Shown here one piece after another: positions 25,758-33,659 of a stretch of DNA of 42,304 bases. The translations under genes and the position numbers were made by a program. Where the stretch lies: NCBI GenBank assembly GCA_001801215.1, contig MGXA01000071.1, forward strand, positions 1 to 42,304, given 5' to 3'. The notes under the pieces were generated by a model. The model made no database searches, had not been told where the DNA came from, and saw nothing but the letters and a program-made list of their open reading frames with translations. Within the stretch, counting starts at the first letter, position 1; the number at the start of each line of letters is the position of its first letter. This stretch comes from Gallionellales bacterium RIFCSPLOWO2_02_FULL_59_110 (lineage in GTDB: Bacteria > Pseudomonadota > Gammaproteobacteria > Burkholderiales > Gallionellaceae).

Positions 25758-26720
25758 CTAATCCGCCGCCCAGGCGGAAAGCAAGGTTGCCAGTTCGGCC
25801 TTGTTGTCGATGCCCAGCTTGAGATAGATGGAACTGAGATGGTTGCGCACCGTGGCCGGAGATAGATCGACCTCCCGGGCGATCTCCTTGTTCGTCAGCC
25901 CGCCCGCAAAGTGGTGTGCGATCTCCAGTTCGCGCCTGCTCAGGCCGTCGACCGCGCTGCGCGGGCGCGCCTTGAGCAGGAGCATATCGAATACCGGCAC
26001 AAAGCTCACGGCGATCGTCCTGCCGACATAGCGTTGCGCGGCGTTGCCCAATCCATTGACCAGCGGCTCGGGCAGGCGTGGGCCGCGCCACTGCGGCCAT
26101 TCGGATTGCATCAACCCGGCAAAGTCATCGCCGGCCACATGGATGACACCCTTGCCGTCGGCCGCCGCGAGCGACTGCTGCTGCGTCGCGCGCTGCGCGC
26201 CAGCGCACAGGTGTTCGAGGTAGTTGATATGCCGCGTCTCGATCAGGTGCGGAACCAGGCACTGCATTGCCAGCCGCTCTTCCTCCGAGAAGGGCGTTGC
26301 GGGATCGGAACGGTATAGGGAAATCGCATCGTACAAGCCGCAGGAAGGCTTGTATGTATAGGTTCCGAGTAGTTGCTCGACCCCTGCCTTGTGATGGAGC
26401 AGGCGGTAAATCTCCGTAGCCTTCAGCATCTCGTGGGTGACGTTATGCACCACGTTACGTTGCGCCATAAAGCGCGCCGCGAAGATGTCGAGATGCTTGT
26501 GCTGTTCCCACACCTGCATGGATTCCAGTGGCACATTGTCGAACATGAAGGCGTGCACGATGATTTCGCCATCGATTTCGCAGCCGCTGCCCCAGAACCA
26601 CGCGCTGTTGGGGATGGCCTTCCGCACCAGCGCCATTGCCCAGCCGGGAAAGTCAGCCGCCGCCTGCCTGCGGCAGCCGCGGTGCAGCTCCAGCAATAAA
26701 TTTCCTGTCCGGTTCAGCAT
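25758..26720 (-). CDS. LuxR-family transcriptional regulator, tandem paralogue 2
   Basis: A 320-residue regulator with a C-terminal LuxR helix-turn-helix (about 258-318: LSRRELEIAHHFAGGLTNKE, then VRNHLSSIYLKLGI). The N-terminal 240 residues form a sensor region with no autoinducer-binding signature. It shares ISLYRSD, FSEEERL and EWPQWRGP blocks with the adjacent gene, so the two are paralogues. Its ATG comes three bases after the stop of that gene. It lies opposite the TonB-dependent receptor gene. Confidence 0.85.
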   Translation of the reverse strand: MLNRTGNLLLELHRGCRRQAAADFPGWAMALVRKAIPNSAWFWGSGCEIDGEIIVHAFMFDNVPLESMQVWEQHKHLDIFAARFMAQRNVVHNVTHEMLKATEIYRLLHHKAGVEQLLGTYTYKPSCGLYDAISLYRSDPATPFSEEERLAMQCLVPHLIETRHINYLEHLCAGAQRATQQQSLAAADGKGVIHVAGDDFAGLMQSEWPQWRGPRLPEPLVNGLGNAAQRYVGRTIAVSFVPVFDMLLLKARPRSAVDGLSRRELEIAHHFAGGLTNKEIAREVDLSPATVRNHLSSIYLKLGIDNKAELATLLSAWAAD

Positions 26721-26723
26721 GGG

Positions 26724-27689
26724 TCAGAGCCACCCTTCGTTCAGCAGCAGGGCCGCCACTTGCGCACCCTTGCCGGTGCCGAGCTTGGCGTGGATGCTGG
26801 CGATATGGTTGCGCGCGGTGGCAGGAGCGATGGCGAGATTATTGGCGATTTCCTTGTGGCTGGCGCCTTGGGCCAGTTGCTTCGCCACCTCCAACTCCCG
26901 TGCCGTGAGCTGATCCAGCGGCCCTTTTCTGCGTAGCGTTGCCAGGTAGAGGTCATGCTGCGGGGTAAAGCGTGCCGCCACCTGTTCGCCGCTAAAGGAA
27001 CCGTCCTGCATCCGGCGCATCGCTTGCGGCACAAACGGGCCGCGCCAGTCCGGCCACTCGCGGCGCATCAGCTCGACAAAGGCCGGGCGGGCAAAATGCA
27101 CCGCGCCCTCCTGGTCCAGCAGCGCAGCCGCCGGGACGAGCGGGTTGGCTTCCCGGTTGACGCCGGACAGGTGCAGCAGCTTGCTCTCGCGCCACGCATC
27201 CAGCAGGTGCGGCACGGAATTCTCGAACAGCAGGCGCTCCGCTTCGGTGAAGCGCTCCGCGCCGCCGCGAAACAGGGAAATTACATGGTACAGGCCGAGG
27301 TCGTCGTCGTGCGTGTAGAGCGTAACGATTTGATCGACACCAAACCGGCTGTAAAGATCGTCCAAGCCTGCTTTCCGCACATCGATGATTTGCGCCTGTC
27401 CAGCGTTGATGATGCAGCGGGAAATAAATTCGACATGTTTGGGACGGGACTTTACCTTCTCGAAGGCGGCGCTCACCTCCTTTGCGGGCAGCCGGTACAG
27501 GTAAGAATAGTGCATCACCACCGCCTCGATCGGCTCCCGCCCGGCGCCCCAGTAACCGTAATCAAAACGAACCAACCCCTTCATCGCTTCGAATATGGCA
27601 CCCTGAAAGGCCGTCGCCGGCGCTTCACGGCTCAAGCAATGAATTTCGCGCAGGGTGCGCGACAGACGCTGCAACATTTCCCACTCCAC
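26724..27689 (-). CDS. LuxR-family transcriptional regulator, tandem paralogue 1
   Basis: A 321-residue regulator with a C-terminal LuxR helix-turn-helix (about 258-318: LTARELEVAKQLAQGASHKE, then ARNHIASIHAKLGT). Its N-terminal sensor region is of unknown ligand and includes FDYGYWGAGREPIEAVVMHY and EWPDWRGP. It is the first gene of a two-gene operon with its paralogue downstream. Its start at 27689 is divergent from the response-regulator gene at 27815, with a 125-base shared control region. Confidence 0.85.
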   Translation of the reverse strand: MEWEMLQRLSRTLREIHCLSREAPATAFQGAIFEAMKGLVRFDYGYWGAGREPIEAVVMHYSYLYRLPAKEVSAAFEKVKSRPKHVEFISRCIINAGQAQIIDVRKAGLDDLYSRFGVDQIVTLYTHDDDLGLYHVISLFRGGAERFTEAERLLFENSVPHLLDAWRESKLLHLSGVNREANPLVPAAALLDQEGAVHFARPAFVELMRREWPDWRGPFVPQAMRRMQDGSFSGEQVAARFTPQHDLYLATLRRKGPLDQLTARELEVAKQLAQGASHKEIANNLAIAPATARNHIASIHAKLGTGKGAQVAALLLNEGWL

Positions 27690-27774
27690 AAAAGCTGTTG
27701 ATTTTTGCGGATTATATCGAATCTAGTGCATTTGCATCATGGTTGCAGGCGTTCGGCTGAGATAAATTTCCCAT

Positions 27775-27790
27775 ATTCCCAAGTGGGAAT
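27775..27790. promoter_or_regulatory. Palindromic operator candidate in a divergent promoter region
   Basis: ATTCCCA-AG-TGGGAAT is a perfect palindrome with 7-bp arms and a two-base centre. It sits 24 bases before the ATG of the response-regulator gene and about 85 bases from the start of the LuxR operon. It is a plausible operator for one of the three LuxR-type proteins encoded here, but which one is not known. Confidence 0.5.
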
Positions 27791-27814
27791 TCTGATTTAG
27801 CGGAATAAACCTGT

Positions 27815-28525
27815 ATGAAAATATTGCTGATCGACAACCATGCCCTGTTCCGCGAGGGATTGCGCCATATATTAAAGCGGATGCCCGGAGGCGTGAGCGA
27901 GATACTGGAGGCGGAAAACTTTGCCGATGGTCTGAAGCTTGCCGGGCAACATCCCGGTTTGGATATTGCATTGCTGGAGTTAAGAACTCCCGGAAGCGAA
28001 GGGACGTTTTCCGTCAAACTTTTTCGTCTGTGTTGCCCGCATATTCCGCTTCTGGTGGTGTCCGGCGAGGAAGACGGTCGTGTGATACGCAAGGTGCTGA
28101 GCTATGGCGCGAGAGGTTTCGTGAGCAAAAATTCAACCGGCTCGGCGCTGCTGGGCGCGGTGGGGATGGCGCTGTCGGGCAGCATTTATGCGCCGTCGCA
28201 GCTTTTGCGACGACCCGGCATGGCGATTGAAAGCAGCAATACCCGCAACGATAGCCGCCGCTCGAATGCCAACGAATACGGCCTGACCGTGCGCCAGATG
28301 GATATCCTGAGGCATCTGGCCACCGGGCTATGCAACAAGGATATTGCCAGGGCGACCGATCTTACCGAAGGCACCGTCAAGGCGCATGTGGCGGCGGTGC
28401 GCAAAATCCTGCACGTCAAAAACCGCATTGAGGCCGTGCTGATTGCCGAACGGCTTGGCTTGACCGGCGTGCCGGATGGCACTGCCGCCGACCGCTTCGG
28501 CGCCCTTAAGTTAGCGGGACACTAA
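27815..28525 (+). CDS. NarL/FixJ-type response regulator with Glu at the phospho-acceptor site
   Basis: A protein of 236 residues. The receiver domain (1-120) is followed by a linker and a LuxR helix-turn-helix (about 158-222: LTVRQMDILRHLATGLCNKD, then VKAHVAAVRKIL). The receiver is atypical. The acceptor Asp is Glu55 (ALLELRTPG, codon GAG), and the acidic pair at the start is Asp7-Asn8 (IDNHALFREG) in place of Asp-Asp. Lys105 is conserved (VSKNS). Asp-to-Glu at this site often mimics phosphorylation in other regulators, so the protein may be constitutively active or respond to something else (inference). No histidine kinase is adjacent. It may control the HDOD-PilZ-HD-GYP genes downstream. 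Confidence 0.88.
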   Translation: MKILLIDNHALFREGLRHILKRMPGGVSEILEAENFADGLKLAGQHPGLDIALLELRTPGSEGTFSVKLFRLCCPHIPLLVVSGEEDGRVIRKVLSYGARGFVSKNSTGSALLGAVGMALSGSIYAPSQLLRRPGMAIESSNTRNDSRRSNANEYGLTVRQMDILRHLATGLCNKDIARATDLTEGTVKAHVAAVRKILHVKNRIEAVLIAERLGLTGVPDGTAADRFGALKLAGH

Positions 28526-28545
28526 AAACTGCGTGTTGTCAATAT

Positions 28546-28569
28546 GCCGAAATATATAGGTATAACTGC
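28546..28569 (+). promoter_or_regulatory. GCCGAAATAT half-site upstream of the HDOD gene
   Basis: GCCGAAATATATAGGTAT matches the first arm and centre of the perfect palindrome upstream of cspA (33006-33029) in 17 of 18 bases. The second arm here is degenerate. It lies about 105 bases before the HDOD start and may be a promoter element or regulator site. Confidence 0.45.
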
Positions 28570-28671
28570 ATATGGTTTTGCGTGAGGCAAGCTGTTCTAA
28601 TCGCGCCCTGTTTCAATCTGGACAGCGGGCATATTGGTAATGAAGCTCAACCATACAACACGGAGATGGCC

Positions 28672-29586
28672 ATGATTGCAGAATCGACTATAGATATTGC
28701 CGGGCCGGCAAGCAACGCGGCGCATGTGCCGCCACACCCTCATGTAAGCGCCGAACCGGCGATTGTCGCCGAGATATACGATGCGCTGGATAACAATCGG
28801 CTGGATTTGCCCACTCTGCCCGACATGGCGCTCAAGATTCAGAGTTTAATCGACGACCCTAATGTTTCCGCCGACCGGGTGGTCAACCTGCTCTCTTCGG
28901 ATCCGGTAGTCTACATGCACATCATCAGGGCGGCCAACAGCGCGGCATTGTCGAATGGCAGGCCGGCGAGCGATCTGCGCAGCGCTATTTCCCGCCTGGG
29001 TTACCGGATGCTGCGCAGCCTGGTGCTGAATGTCACCATGTCAAAACTGTTTCAGGCGCGCAGCCCGTATGTCAACCAGCAACTCAAGGAATTATGGCAG
29101 CATAGCCGCGAAGTGGCGGCGAACAGCTATGTGCTGGCGCAGCGGCACAAGCATCTCAAGCCGGAGCAGGCGATGCTGGCCGGGCTGGTGCACGATATCG
29201 GCGCGCTGCCGCTGTATCTTTATGCAGACCGCTACCACGCGCGCCTCGATCAAACGACGCTGGAAGAGCTGGTACACAAATTTTCTGCTGCTATTGGCAC
29301 CAGGCTGCTGAAAAACTGGAATTTTCCGGAGGAGCTGGTTGCCGTCCCCGCCGGACATGACGACCTGCTTCGCGCGAACAATTCGGGCGTGGCGGATTAT
29401 GTGGATGTGGTGACGGTGGCAAATCTGCAAATACCCGGTGCCGCAAAGTTCGTCGCATGGGCAAATGTCTTTGCCGCCGAGAGGTTGGGCTACTACGCCG
29501 GGGAATGCCAGAATTTTCTAACCGACCACGCTGAACAGCTCGCTGTAATTAAAGGCATGCTGGACGTCAACGCAACCCGGCATTAA
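28672..29586 (+). CDS. HDOD-domain signalling protein
   Basis: A 304-residue protein consisting mainly of one HDOD domain (about 35-235). It starts LPTLPDMALKIQSLIDD and includes LLSSDPVVYMHIIRAANSAA, SAISRLGYRMLRSLVLNVTM and the HD-like AGLVHDIGALPL. HDOD proteins act as scaffolds in bacterial signalling and have no proven enzymatic activity. GGAG six bases before ATG 28672 fixes the start over the ATG at 28666. It is followed in the same direction by PilZ and HD-GYP genes, so it probably belongs to the same cyclic-di-GMP circuit. Confidence 0.9.
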   Translation: MIAESTIDIAGPASNAAHVPPHPHVSAEPAIVAEIYDALDNNRLDLPTLPDMALKIQSLIDDPNVSADRVVNLLSSDPVVYMHIIRAANSAALSNGRPASDLRSAISRLGYRMLRSLVLNVTMSKLFQARSPYVNQQLKELWQHSREVAANSYVLAQRHKHLKPEQAMLAGLVHDIGALPLYLYADRYHARLDQTTLEELVHKFSAAIGTRLLKNWNFPEELVAVPAGHDDLLRANNSGVADYVDVVTVANLQIPGAAKFVAWANVFAAERLGYYAGECQNFLTDHAEQLAVIKGMLDVNATRH

Positions 29587-29719
29587 AGCGATGCCTGGCC
29601 AGAGATGCGGGAGAGCGGCAATCCCGGCAGGCTATATGCCAAACGCCGCAACGCCTGAAACAGTCTCTGGCAGCCAGGCTGCATTAACCACGAAAAGCCC
29701 CAAAGGAGCGATTGACGAT

Positions 29720-30658
29720 ATGAGCCTGATTCTTGTCAGCAGAAACGACATTGCCGTCGGCCAACCGTTGCCCTGGACGTTGTTTGATCGGGAATATAAA
29801 GTTCTGGTCGAGCAGGGCGGGGTGGTTCCGGACAACGCGCATCTGGATAACCTGCTGGCCAATGATGTCTACCGCGAGCTCTCGTGGGAAACCCCGAACG
29901 ACAATAACGGCAGCGGCAAACTTTCTGCCGCCGCAACGGCTCCGGATCAAATCGGCGCCGTCGGGGCCGGTGCGCCATTCACCTTCGACGATATGAAACT
30001 GAAGGCGGAAAGCCGCCTGCAACTCGAGCCGCCAGCCCAGTTAGGGCGGGAACGCTTTCTGGTCAAGGTGATCGGTTATTTGCGGGATGTCAGCCTGCTG
30101 GTCTCCGCGCCGATTACCGCCAGCGGACTCCGGCTGCAACTCATGGAGGGGGAAAAAGTCGTCATGCGTTCTTTCTCCGGGCAAAATGCCTTCGCTTTTA
30201 CCTGCACGATAGGGCGGATATGCAAGATGCCCTACGAATACCTGCACCTGTCGTTTCCCGATGTCATACAGGGAGTCGTGATACGCAAGGCGCCGCGGGT
30301 CAAGTCCAAAATCATCGCTGCGGTGCAGAACACCAATTCGCGCAACCCCGGCGAACAGTCCTCCGCGCTTATTTCCAACATCAGCGCCAACGGCGCGGCG
30401 CTTGATGCCAAGCGCACCCTGGGCAACAAGGGCGACGTTCTCAATCTGGCGTTCCGGGTGAACCTGCACAAGCTTGATGCCTTCCTGTCGGTCAAGGGGG
30501 CGATCCGCGCCGTGATCGATGCCGAAAACGCCGATTTGCCCAGCACGGAAATTATCCGCTACGGCGTAGAATTTCAAGGCCTGCAACCGAACGATATGGT
30601 CATCCTGCAAAGCATGATTTACCAGCAGATCATCGAGAGCCCGCACCAACTGGTTTAG
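29720..30658 (+). CDS. PilZ-domain cyclic-di-GMP receptor, YcgR-like
   Basis: A 312-residue protein. The C-terminal half has a YcgR-type N-domain (about 100-190) and a PilZ domain (about 190-300). The cyclic-di-GMP-binding signatures are RKAPR (in VIRKAPRVKSK) and NISANG, fitting the R-x3-R and [DN]-x-S-x2-G consensus. The first 95 residues are an extra module of unknown function. ATG 29720 is chosen; AAGGAG stands 11 bases upstream, which is long, and the frame is open from 29591. Binding of cyclic di-GMP should modulate motility or exopolysaccharide (family role, inferred). Confidence 0.85.
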   Translation: MSLILVSRNDIAVGQPLPWTLFDREYKVLVEQGGVVPDNAHLDNLLANDVYRELSWETPNDNNGSGKLSAAATAPDQIGAVGAGAPFTFDDMKLKAESRLQLEPPAQLGRERFLVKVIGYLRDVSLLVSAPITASGLRLQLMEGEKVVMRSFSGQNAFAFTCTIGRICKMPYEYLHLSFPDVIQGVVIRKAPRVKSKIIAAVQNTNSRNPGEQSSALISNISANGAALDAKRTLGNKGDVLNLAFRVNLHKLDAFLSVKGAIRAVIDAENADLPSTEIIRYGVEFQGLQPNDMVILQSMIYQQIIESPHQLV

Positions 30659-30702
30659 CGGAAGCTTCAACATTTGCAGGGACGCCCGGCGGTTTTTCGG
30701 AA

Positions 30703-31914
30703 ATGATAAAAAAGATACCCATAGATCAACTCAGAATCGGGATGTATATCCAGAAACTGAACTGCGGCTGGATGGATCATCCGTTTCTGCATAATCGGTT
30801 CATGGTCGATGGAACCGCGACCTTGAACAAGATTCTTCGTGCTGGTCTTGAGGAAGTCTATATCGATACGAGCCTTGGAGCGGATGTTGCTGCGGCGAAA
30901 ATCGGAGCGGCCGACGCCGGGGAAATCGAAAAACCGCTATGCGAACCGTCCGCAATCCTGCCGGGCATCGTCTCCAGGCTTTCGCCTGTCGAGGAATTCA
31001 ATCGCGCAAAAGAGCTGTATTCCAATGCCAGTGAACTGATGCAAAACATGATGAAAGACGTGCGGCTCGGCAAGCAGGTCGAAATGGAGCAGTGCGAGCC
31101 CATTGTCGACGGCATCGTGGATTCGATGTTTCGTCAGCCTTCCGCGTTGCTGCCTCTGGCTCAAATGAAAAGCATCGACGAATACACTTTCCAGCATTCG
31201 GTTTCCGTCGCAGCTTTGGCGGTCGCGTTCGGGCGGGTGCTGGAATTGCCGCGCGATGAAATCAAGGCGCTTTCCCTGGGCGGGTTGCTCCACGACGTGG
31301 GCAAGGCAAAAGTGCCGGCGCGCATATTAAACAAGTCGGGGAAGCTTGACGACCAGGAATTCGGGATTATGAAAAGCCATGTATCCGAGACAGCCGCGCT
31401 GCTGAAGGGCGTCAAGGGCGTGAGCGAGATCACTTTCAACGCGGCCGCGCAGCATCACGAGCGTTACGACGGAACGGGTTATCCGTATGGGCTGAAAGGC
31501 GATCAAATCAGTCTTTACGGCCAGATGCTCGCTATCGTGGATGTCTATGACGCAATCACTTCGCTGCGCGTCTATCACAAGGGAATGCCGCCAACCGATG
31601 CGTTGAGGAGAGTGTTCGAGTGGAGCGGCACGCATTTTAACCACAGGCTGGTGCAGGCGTTTATCAAAGGGATCGGGATTTACCCGGCGGGGTCGCTTGT
31701 GCGCATGGAAAGCGAAAGGCTCGGCGTCGTGCGGGAGGTGATGCCGGACAAGTTGTTGCAGCCCGTCGTGCAGCTCATTTACGATTGCAAGAGGATGTGC
31801 CACATCGTTCCGGAGCTGGTGAGCCTCGACGCATCGAACGACAGAATCAAATCTCACGAATCCTTCGAAAAATGGGGCATCGATCAAGCGAAGTGGGTTA
31901 TGGCGAATGCCTGA
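30703..31914 (+). CDS. HD-GYP cyclic-di-GMP phosphodiesterase
   Basis: A protein of 403 residues. An N-terminal DUF3391-like segment (KIPIDQLRIGMYIQKLNCGW) precedes an HD-GYP domain (about 165-340). The metal-binding His197-Asp198 (LLHDVGKAKVP), HHERYDGTGYP with Gly259-Tyr260-Pro261, and the downstream IVDVYDAITSLR motif are intact, so hydrolysis of cyclic di-GMP is likely. It starts 44 bases after the PilZ gene and forms a matched pair with it: one binds and the other degrades the same messenger. Confidence 0.92.
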   Translation: MIKKIPIDQLRIGMYIQKLNCGWMDHPFLHNRFMVDGTATLNKILRAGLEEVYIDTSLGADVAAAKIGAADAGEIEKPLCEPSAILPGIVSRLSPVEEFNRAKELYSNASELMQNMMKDVRLGKQVEMEQCEPIVDGIVDSMFRQPSALLPLAQMKSIDEYTFQHSVSVAALAVAFGRVLELPRDEIKALSLGGLLHDVGKAKVPARILNKSGKLDDQEFGIMKSHVSETAALLKGVKGVSEITFNAAAQHHERYDGTGYPYGLKGDQISLYGQMLAIVDVYDAITSLRVYHKGMPPTDALRRVFEWSGTHFNHRLVQAFIKGIGIYPAGSLVRMESERLGVVREVMPDKLLQPVVQLIYDCKRMCHIVPELVSLDASNDRIKSHESFEKWGIDQAKWVMANA

Positions 31915-31963
31915 GCGGCCATGAACCGCCGGTTCGGTAATTGCCGTTATTGGACGCGGTTAA

Positions 31964-32167
31964 CTACATGCCGCGTTTTCTGCGCAGGCTGACCTGTTCT
32001 CCGGCAATACCCCAGTTGTCCGTAGGAACTTCGTCGATGACGACCATGGTCGTCGCTGGGTTCTTGCCGAGGACATCCTTGAGCAGGTTGGTGACGCCTT
32101 CGATGAGCCTGGCTTTCTGCTCGGCGGTGACTCCCTCTTCGGTGATCTTGATGTTTACGTAGGGCAC
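31964..32167 (-). CDS. 4-oxalocrotonate tautomerase family protein
   Basis: A 67-residue protein beginning with Met-Pro (PYVNIKITEEGVT), whose Pro is the catalytic base of this family after removal of Met. This requires the GTG at 32167 as start; an upstream in-frame start at 32197 would bury the proline and is rejected. The KARLIEGVTNLLKDVLGK helix and VVIDEVPTDNWG block agree with the family. The substrate is not evident. No strong ribosome-binding site is visible, and the dispersed repeat at 32201 begins just upstream. Confidence 0.85.
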   Translation of the reverse strand: MPYVNIKITEEGVTAEQKARLIEGVTNLLKDVLGKNPATTMVVIDEVPTDNWGIAGEQVSLRRKRGM

Positions 32168-32669
32168 GATGGTTGCACCGGTAAGTGAAAAGCTCAAATT
32201 ATCCTGGAAAAAGCAGTTGTCCGCAGATTACACAGATTTTCGCAGATTAAACGACAAGCAACTTTAGCTTGCTGACCTACCTTTTGGGTGATGCGATATT
32301 TGCCAATAACCCTCTGGAAATCTGCGTTAATCTGCGAAATCTGCGAAATCTGCGGATTGAACTAAGGTTTTGAGTCTCTTACCGGTCAAATGATGTCAAA
32401 ACATGACAAGAGTTTTGCATTTATCTGGCATTGGCAAGGGTTTGAGCGAAGGTGAGCCTTGCGGGGTTTGTAGCCCGGATGTAGCGATAGCGGAATCCGG
32501 GGGCATCATATCCGTTCCCGGATTTCACTGCGTTTCATCCGGGCTACCCGTTTGGTTCCGGCTCGTCCGACTTAGGTTAAACCCTGTTTCAGCGGGCCTC
32601 ATGCACCGCGCTTCGGCGAACCGGCAAGCCTTGCAGAATGCCGGTTTCACCAATCCGTCAGGAGATCAA
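32168..32669. other. Gene-free repeat-rich spacer
   Basis: About 500 bases between the tautomerase start and the cspA stop. It holds the dispersed repeat 32201-32576 and a hairpin AACCGGCA/TGCCGGTT (32619-32626 and 32639-32646). The hairpin follows cspA on the minus strand but lacks a T tract. No gene was seen. Confidence 0.7.
32201..32576. repeat. Long dispersed repeat, copy 1
   Basis: A 376-base segment that recurs at 38620-38983 with only scattered substitutions and two small length differences. It contains tandem CTGCGAAAT units and, at 32470-32547, the GTAGCCCGGATG palindrome. Both copies lie in the same orientation, 6.4 kb apart. The part 32470-32576 is present in reverse at 33038-33144. 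Confidence 0.85.
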
Positions 32670-32873
32670 TTAAGCTGACTGGATATTGGAAGCCTGCTTG
32701 CCCTTGGGGCCCTGCACCACTTCGAAGCTGACCTTCTGGCCTTCTTTCAGCGTCTTGAAACCACTCATGTTGATCGCGGAGAAATGCGCAAACAAATCTT
32801 CGCTGCCATTATCGGGAGAGATGAAACCAAATCCCTTCGAATCGTTAAACCATTTGACTGTACCGGTTACCAT
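32670..32873 (-). CDS. cspA: Cold-shock protein, CspA family
   Basis: A 67-residue cold-shock domain with the nucleic-acid-binding motifs KGFGFISPD (RNP1) and DLFAHFSAI (RNP2), starting [10 protein letters not shown]. The length is exactly that of the family. It binds single-stranded RNA/DNA and acts as an RNA chaperone. ATG 32873 has AAGGAG about nine bases upstream. A long 5' leader (to about 33000) is likely, as in other csp genes. The gene is bracketed by inverted copies of a repeat (32470-32576 and 33038-33144). Confidence 0.93.
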   Translation of the reverse strand: MVTGTVKWFNDSKGFGFISPDNGSEDLFAHFSAINMSGFKTLKEGQKVSFEVVQGPKGKQASNIQSA

Positions 32874-33005
32874 TTGACTAGCTCCTTGCCTGAAAACTGA
32901 AATCGTCCTGCTGCACCCGGATATCTGGCGCCCGGCCTTGCCGCTTTGCAAGGCACCCATATCCGCAGGCCGCACCTTACATAAATTGCCGCGAAAATCA
33001 TATAT

Positions 33006-33029
33006 GCCGAAATATCTATATATTTCGGC
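33006..33029. promoter_or_regulatory. Perfect 24-bp palindrome upstream of cspA
   Basis: GCCGAAATAT-CTAT-ATATTTCGGC has perfect 10-bp arms. It lies about 135 bases before the cspA start on the minus strand. A half of it recurs before the HDOD gene at 28546. It is a good operator candidate; the regulator is unknown. Confidence 0.6.
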
Positions 33030-33037
33030 CTAGGCCA

Positions 33038-33144
33038 CTAAGCCGGACAAGCCGGAACCAAACGGGTAGCCCGGATGAAACGCAGTGAAATCCGGGAACG
33101 GATATGATGCCTTCCGGATTCCGCTGCCGCTGCATCAGGGCTAC
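33038..33144. repeat. Inverted partial copy of the dispersed repeat (GTAGCCCGGATG family)
   Basis: The 107 bases are the reverse complement of 32470-32576 with few differences. They include the palindrome GTAGCCCGGATGAAACG...CAGGGCTAC. Together with 32470-32576 they enclose cspA and its leader. Confidence 0.8.
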
Positions 33145-33298
33145 AAATCCGGTGTTTCTCGTTCTCACGGTATCCGTGGAAACGCATCAGGGGACGCTCC
33201 GCGTCGCCATAATTACTGACTGCTGTGTAATGCGATTCAAGCCTGGCTTAAAGAAATTGGTTTATCTGCCGATGTTAGCCATAACATTGGAGCAAATC

Positions 33299-33493
33299 AT
33301 GGACTTGATAGGCAGTGTCAAATATATCGAGAACCGGCTTGGCAGGCGCAAACCCAATCACGGCGATGGCAAGCCTGCGCGGAAAAACACCCACGGCGGC
33401 GCTGGCGGCGTGAGCGAAGATCGAACGGGCACCCAACACTCCCCAGCGGAGAACGGCACAAGGGTCGGGCGGAAGGTGGACACTACCGCATAG
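33299..33493 (+). CDS. Small hypothetical basic protein
   Basis: A 64-residue frame starting MDLIGSVKYIENRLGRRK and ending VGRKVDTTA, with GGAG six bases before ATG 33299. The ends remind me of small betaproteobacterial proteins of unknown role that share a DTTA-like C-terminus, but I cannot prove it. The centre is rich in Gly, His and Lys and is probably disordered. A frame on the other strand overlaps this region; I consider that one a shadow. Confidence 0.4.
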   Translation: MDLIGSVKYIENRLGRRKPNHGDGKPARKNTHGGAGGVSEDRTGTQHSPAENGTRVGRKVDTTA

Positions 33494-33659
33494 CCCGCCG
33501 TTCGCCATGCATAAACCACGAACAGCCCGCGCAAGCGGAAATAAGCCGATTGTTACCCGATTGGGAATGCGGTAGAGTCGGCACATGCAGCCCGTATAGC
33601 CGCCGGACTTCAGGCAAGTGATCCCCGTTATTTTCCAAACCGAAAACAGGAGGCACACC

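Noticed and set aside
32201-32576. An insertion sequence with a transposase
   Set aside because: The repeat has no open frame of useful length and no terminal inverted repeats of IS type.
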